This document shows positions 13,401 to 15,346 of a stretch of DNA of 15,346 bases, in pieces. The stretch lies in contig DASXAA010000153.1 of NCBI GenBank assembly GCA_036407035.1, positions 1 through 15,346 of the forward strand, given 5' to 3'. A model generated the notes under the pieces. The model did no database searches, was not told where the DNA came from, and saw only the letters and a list, made by a program, of their open reading frames with translations. This stretch comes from JACVRW01 sp036407035. GTDB lineage: Bacteria > Actinomycetota > Thermoleophilia > Solirubrobacterales > Thermoleophilaceae. A program made the position numbers and the translations under genes. Positions within the stretch are counted from its first letter, which is position 1. Each line of letters opens with the position of its first letter.

Positions 13401-14036
13401 CGGCACCCCGATCCGCTCCGCCAGCTCGGCGAGCAGCCGGTTGCGCCGGCGGTCGCCCTGCCAGTAGGGACGCTGCAGCTCTATCCGCAGGCGCTCCGGC
13501 CCGAACGCCTGCAGCAGACGGCGCGCCGCTGCCATCGCCCCGGGGTGGTCGTCCGCCGCGATCCGCCGCGCCACCGGTCCGTCGCGCGCGCACCCGGACA
13601 GGCAGACGAGACCCTCGGACATACGCTCGAGCTCGTCGAGCGAGACGTACGGCTCGGTGTCGAGCGGGTCCTGCCCCGGCCGCAGGCCCATCTCGACCAG
13701 CGCGCTCGGCTCGCTCCACCCCTCGCGCGCCCAGCGGCGGGTGCGCCAGTGCGCGCTCGTGATCAGGCGGCAGAGATTGGTGTAGCCCGTGCGCGACTCG
13801 CACAGGAGCGTCACGTGGCTGCCGTCGTCCAGCGTGAGCTCGGCGCCGGTGATCGGCCTCACCCCGAGCGGCTTCAGCGCCCGCGCCATCTCCATCGCGC
13901 CGTGCAGGCCGTCGTGGTCCGTGAGCGCCAGCGCCGCGTGGCCCTGCTCGGCGGCCGCGCCCGCCAGCTCGACCGGATGCGACGCCCCGTCGAGGAACGA
14001 GAACGCCGAGTGGCAGTGGAGCTCAACGTATTTCAT
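10485..14036 (-). CDS. dnaE2: Error-prone DNA polymerase III alpha subunit DnaE2 (ImuC)
   Basis: An 1183-residue family C polymerase that performs SOS mutagenic translesion synthesis. The PHP domain begins MKYVELHCHSAFSFLDG, followed by TDHDGLHG. Catalytic Asp residues are seen in PDIDLDFP (about 420-427) and LKIDLLGLG (about 565-573). The DnaE2-type signature GFGFPKAHSAAFGLLAYQS and LNEQPMGFYPP sits near 760-806, helix-hairpin-helix motifs near 855-900 and an OB fold (GLVVARQRPATANGITFM) near 1059-1076. A ~55-residue Ala/Pro-rich stretch (about 903-960) makes it longer than many relatives (about 1050-1100). I chose ATG 14036 because it matches the family start and lies right after a LexA box; the frame is open to 14156 but would translate through the promoter. 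No imuA or imuB is nearby. Confidence 0.96.
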   Translation of the reverse strand: MKYVELHCHSAFSFLDGASHPVELAGAAAEQGHAALALTDHDGLHGAMEMARALKPLGVRPITGAELTLDDGSHVTLLCESRTGYTNLCRLITSAHWRTRRWAREGWSEPSALVEMGLRPGQDPLDTEPYVSLDELERMSEGLVCLSGCARDGPVARRIAADDHPGAMAAARRLLQAFGPERLRIELQRPYWQGDRRRNRLLAELAERIGVPCVATGNVHAHDRARVPLQDAMVAVRLGATLDETEPGRRGNSSHVLAPPERMAERFRDHPAAVVESVRLADRLRFDLTEDLGYRYPGSEDPSADGRLAELCRARLDERYEGRRTRAEAESRLEEELRVIRHLRLSGFFLLHRDMLELAREVAAEVRGPESARRMLPPGRGRGSSVSSIVCYLTGLSHVDPIEKELLLGRFLNERLTALPDIDLDFPRDIRDVLIPRVHDRYGRDRCALVSAFATFQVRSAVRDFAKALGLPPGEIERLARAVDPWKDRNDISDDVPRAANPRWEALVKLARDAWGLPRHATQHPGGMVISTQPLIDLCPVQPASMEGRQMVQWDKDSCADAGFLKIDLLGLGMLSAVERCVDEIARVRRESIDLSRIPYDDQEVYAQIQEAETMGVFQIESRAQMQMLKRTRPESLDDLTVQVALVRPGPILGGAVHPYIERRKRLREDPSYEVPYDHPALEPVLRDTLGAIVFQDQVLEVSMAFAGFSAGEAEGLRRAMSRKRSEAAIRAYEEKFIAGAGRNGASREVAERVWAQIVGFSGFGFPKAHSAAFGLLAYQSTWLRVHYGPEFLCSLLNEQPMGFYPPDSLVHESQRRGLEVLPPSVQESRAECLVERAGAALAVRMGLGYVNGVRIEEIRALVEERDRAGPYRSVGDMAGRSGASAETLARLAWAGACDQLVSPDSRAQPRPLTPARTGPAAAPPTIRPGSLAAAPAAIAARPELVETGSAGAPPWDYSASARRRALWLLGVAVPGSPVGPSGRGKGFGTQLALPLEPHEGPELRALTAWERMLADYGSTGVTLREHPMELMRPGLDGDLASSRDLERAQHGRRVRVAGLVVARQRPATANGITFMLLEDEFGTINLIVPVTVHDRCRLAVRAEPLIGAEGRLERRDGTTNVVVDRVERLERPDMPRAEVRHIEPRRIWSNDERGRFPGEEKGDTADLRAVAPTPHSFGRRGR

Positions 14037-14040
14037 GGCA

Positions 14041-14054
14041 CGAACACATGTTCG
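14041..14054 (-). promoter_or_regulatory. LexA (SOS) box of dnaE2
   Basis: CGAACACATGTTCG is a perfect 14-bp palindrome matching the actinobacterial and Gram-positive LexA consensus CGAAC-N4-GTTCG. It ends 4 nt before the dnaE2 ATG, so LexA bound here would block the promoter directly. DnaE2 is a known SOS gene in mycobacteria and other bacteria. Confidence 0.9.
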
Positions 14055-14069
14055 CATAAGTGTCGGATG

Positions 14070-14075
14070 GGTCAA
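14070..14075 (-). promoter_or_regulatory. Putative -35 element of the dnaE2 promoter
   Basis: TTGACC on the minus strand. With a 17-18 nt spacer the -10 region falls inside the LexA box (AACATG or ACATGT), and transcription would begin near the ATG at 14036, giving a leaderless or nearly leaderless message. The -10 match is poor, so this is an inference from spacing. Confidence 0.45.
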
Positions 14076-14217
14076 CGGCGCTACCAGCGGGGGCAGACGT
14101 GCGCGTGGCTTCGCTGTGGGCCGGTCGTTTGGTTGCTTCGCTGGACGTGTCGGCACTCGCAGCGACCGGCTGCTGCTTGTGCCTCGATGCGGGAGCGAAG
14201 ACCCGGTCGTGGTCGGT

Positions 14218-15346
14218 CTATGTGGGGGTGGCCAGGCGCGGGAAGATCTGCGCGCCGATGCTGCGCAGGCCCGCGATGATCTGTTCCGTCGATGGGTGCG
14301 CGTTGGGGTCGGTCAGCTCGGCCGGGACCGTCAGCCCGGCCTGTTGTGCGTGCTCCAGCATTCCGGCGCCGGCGGTCTTGCCGAGGATGCTGAACGCCTT
14401 TCCCATCTGGACCATGTCCATGTGGAACTGCGGCACGGGCAGCGCCTCGACGTCGGGCCAGCCGGCGGGGTCGCGGGGGCTGTCGCGGGAGAGCAGGTGG
14501 TCGAACGGGGCGGCGGTGGCGTCGCGGGCGGTGAAGGCGTCGCCGAGGCCCCAGACCTTGCGCAGCGTGGCGATCATGGATGTGTGTCGGTGCTCGTCGT
14601 TGATGACGATGCCCTCGTCGACCCAGGGGGAGACGATGATGGCCGGGACGCGGTAGCCGGAGCGGTCGAAGGTGAAGTCGAGTTGGCCGGCTGGTGCGCT
14701 CGGGTCCGGTGGGGGCACGGGTCCTGGGGGGACGTGGTCGTAGGTGCCGCCGGGCTCGTCCCAGCCGATGAAGAACAGGGTGTTGTAGGCGTTCGAGCCC
14801 TGCGGCGAGGCGGCCGACCTGATCGTGCTGTAGAGGCTGGCCAGGAACGCCTCGCCGCCGCGGATCGCTGACGGGGGGTCCATCGGGATGTTCATGTCGC
14901 CTGGGATGAGCGAGCGGCCGAAGGCTGGGTGGTAGTCGCTGTGCCCCGTGAGCATGTTGGGCTCAATCAGGCTGAAGTCCGGCAGCGTCCCCTGGGCCGC
15001 GTCCCGCTCGAACTCCTGGTAGGGCACAAAATGCGTCGCCAGCCGGTCCTTCAACCGCGGCATGTGGATCAGGCCCGCGAACGACAGCCACATCGGTTGG
15101 TCGACGTACACCCTCCACGTGCGCCCGTGCGCCTCGAGGCGCTCGAACAGGGTCTCCGCCGTGTTGTGGTGAGTCCAGTTCGAGACCGGGCTGTTGACGA
15201 CGAATCCGGACGAGGTCGCGGCGGTCCAGAACGACCGGTTCATGAACGTCTGCGATGGCACCTCGCAAAACCAGTGGTCAAAGACCCCGAAACCCTTGGC
15301 GATCCCGCTCAGCACCGGCACCTGCTCCGGCGTGTAGCCGGTCATG
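14218..15346 (-). CDS. Phospholipase C / acid phosphatase-family phosphoesterase, C-terminal part (cut by window edge)
   Basis: About 375 residues of a phosphoesterase-family enzyme (alkaline phosphatase superfamily; bacterial phospholipase C, acid phosphatase AcpA type). Visible blocks are FDHWFCEVPSQTFMNRSFW, EPNMLTGHSDYHP, FFIGWDEPGGTYDHVPPGP, YRVPAIIVSPWVDEG and EHRHTSMIATLRKVWGLG. The WDEPGGTYDHV block corresponds to the family's WDE-x-GG-x-YDHV metal-binding motif. The known family is usually exported and cleaves phosphate esters or phospholipid head groups, but the N-terminus, with any signal peptide and the first catalytic residues, lies beyond base 15346. The ATG at 15345 is probably internal. 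Its stop is 181 nt upstream of the dnaE2 start, and that gap contains the dnaE2 promoter but no clear terminator. The substrate is not predictable. Confidence 0.9.
   Translation of the reverse strand, partial: MTGYTPEQVPVLSGIAKGFGVFDHWFCEVPSQTFMNRSFWTAATSSGFVVNSPVSNWTHHNTAETLFERLEAHGRTWRVYVDQPMWLSFAGLIHMPRLKDRLATHFVPYQEFERDAAQGTLPDFSLIEPNMLTGHSDYHPAFGRSLIPGDMNIPMDPPSAIRGGEAFLASLYSTIRSAASPQGSNAYNTLFFIGWDEPGGTYDHVPPGPVPPPDPSAPAGQLDFTFDRSGYRVPAIIVSPWVDEGIVINDEHRHTSMIATLRKVWGLGDAFTARDATAAPFDHLLSRDSPRDPAGWPDVEALPVPQFHMDMVQMGKAFSILGKTAGAGMLEHAQQAGLTVPAELTDPNAHPSTEQIIAGLRSIGAQIFPRLATPT

Noticed and set aside
12265..13803. Long minus-strand frame of 512 codons within dnaE2
   Set aside because: It is an out-of-frame shadow on the same strand as dnaE2, with extreme Arg/Ala/Pro bias and no motifs.
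14037..14156. N-terminal extension of dnaE2 upstream of 14036
   Set aside because: The frame is open, but it would translate the LexA box and -35, has no family similarity, and MKYVELHCHS at 14036 is the expected start.
14157..14217. Terminator for the phosphoesterase gene
   Set aside because: Only short 5-bp GCAGC/GCTGC complementarity is present near here, with no T-run, so no terminator is called.

Overview
The window is GC-rich chromosomal DNA from a bacterium that looks like a high-GC actinobacterium. The signs are strong G/C bias at third codon positions, frequent GTG and TTG starts, an actinobacterial-type LexA box, an Ala/Pro/Arg-rich proteome, and an RsbU/RsbW-type pair. A deep-branching class such as Thermoleophilia fits, but that placement is my inference and was not tested. 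I see no tRNA, rRNA, CRISPR array, insertion sequence or prophage. Most of the window is ordinary housekeeping and stress DNA.

Region 1 (1-2878, minus strand) is a tight operon read right to left: efp, nusB, a small xseB-like gene, a short-chain prenyl diphosphate synthase (ispA type) and dxs, which runs off the left edge. Junctions are 5 nt or less, and three are 4-nt start/stop overlaps (GTGA, TTGA, ATGA), so translation is probably coupled. It joins translation elongation (EF-P), transcription antitermination (NusB), a DNA-repair nuclease subunit and the entry and trunk steps of isoprenoid synthesis.

Region 2 (2914-4774, minus strand) is more accessory. It holds a frameshifted AbiEi-like/DUF559 endonuclease-fold gene whose 5' end carries a 49-nt near-perfect hairpin (23-bp arms, 3-nt loop), a GC-rich repeat patch, and an intact MBL-fold hydrolase of the LACTB2/glyoxalase II-like type.

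Region 3 (4816-8362, plus strand) is a signalling module. A 970-residue membrane-anchored GAF-PAS-PAS-GAF-SpoIIE phosphatase is followed, after a 226-nt less GC-rich spacer with hairpins and a promoter-like motif, by a small RsbW-like ATPase. Together they suggest a partner-switching stress circuit whose STAS antagonist and sigma factor lie elsewhere.

Region 4 (8366-14036, minus strand) starts with dnaE2, the error-prone polymerase III alpha subunit. A perfect palindromic LexA box lies just before its ATG. A DUF72 gene follows 47 nt downstream and overlaps a FIST-domain gene by 4 nt. The usual imuA/imuB partners are absent here. The FIST gene converges on the RsbW-like gene with 3 nt between stops.

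Region 5 (14218-15346, minus strand) is the C-terminal part of a phospholipase C/acid phosphatase-family phosphoesterase that runs off the right edge.
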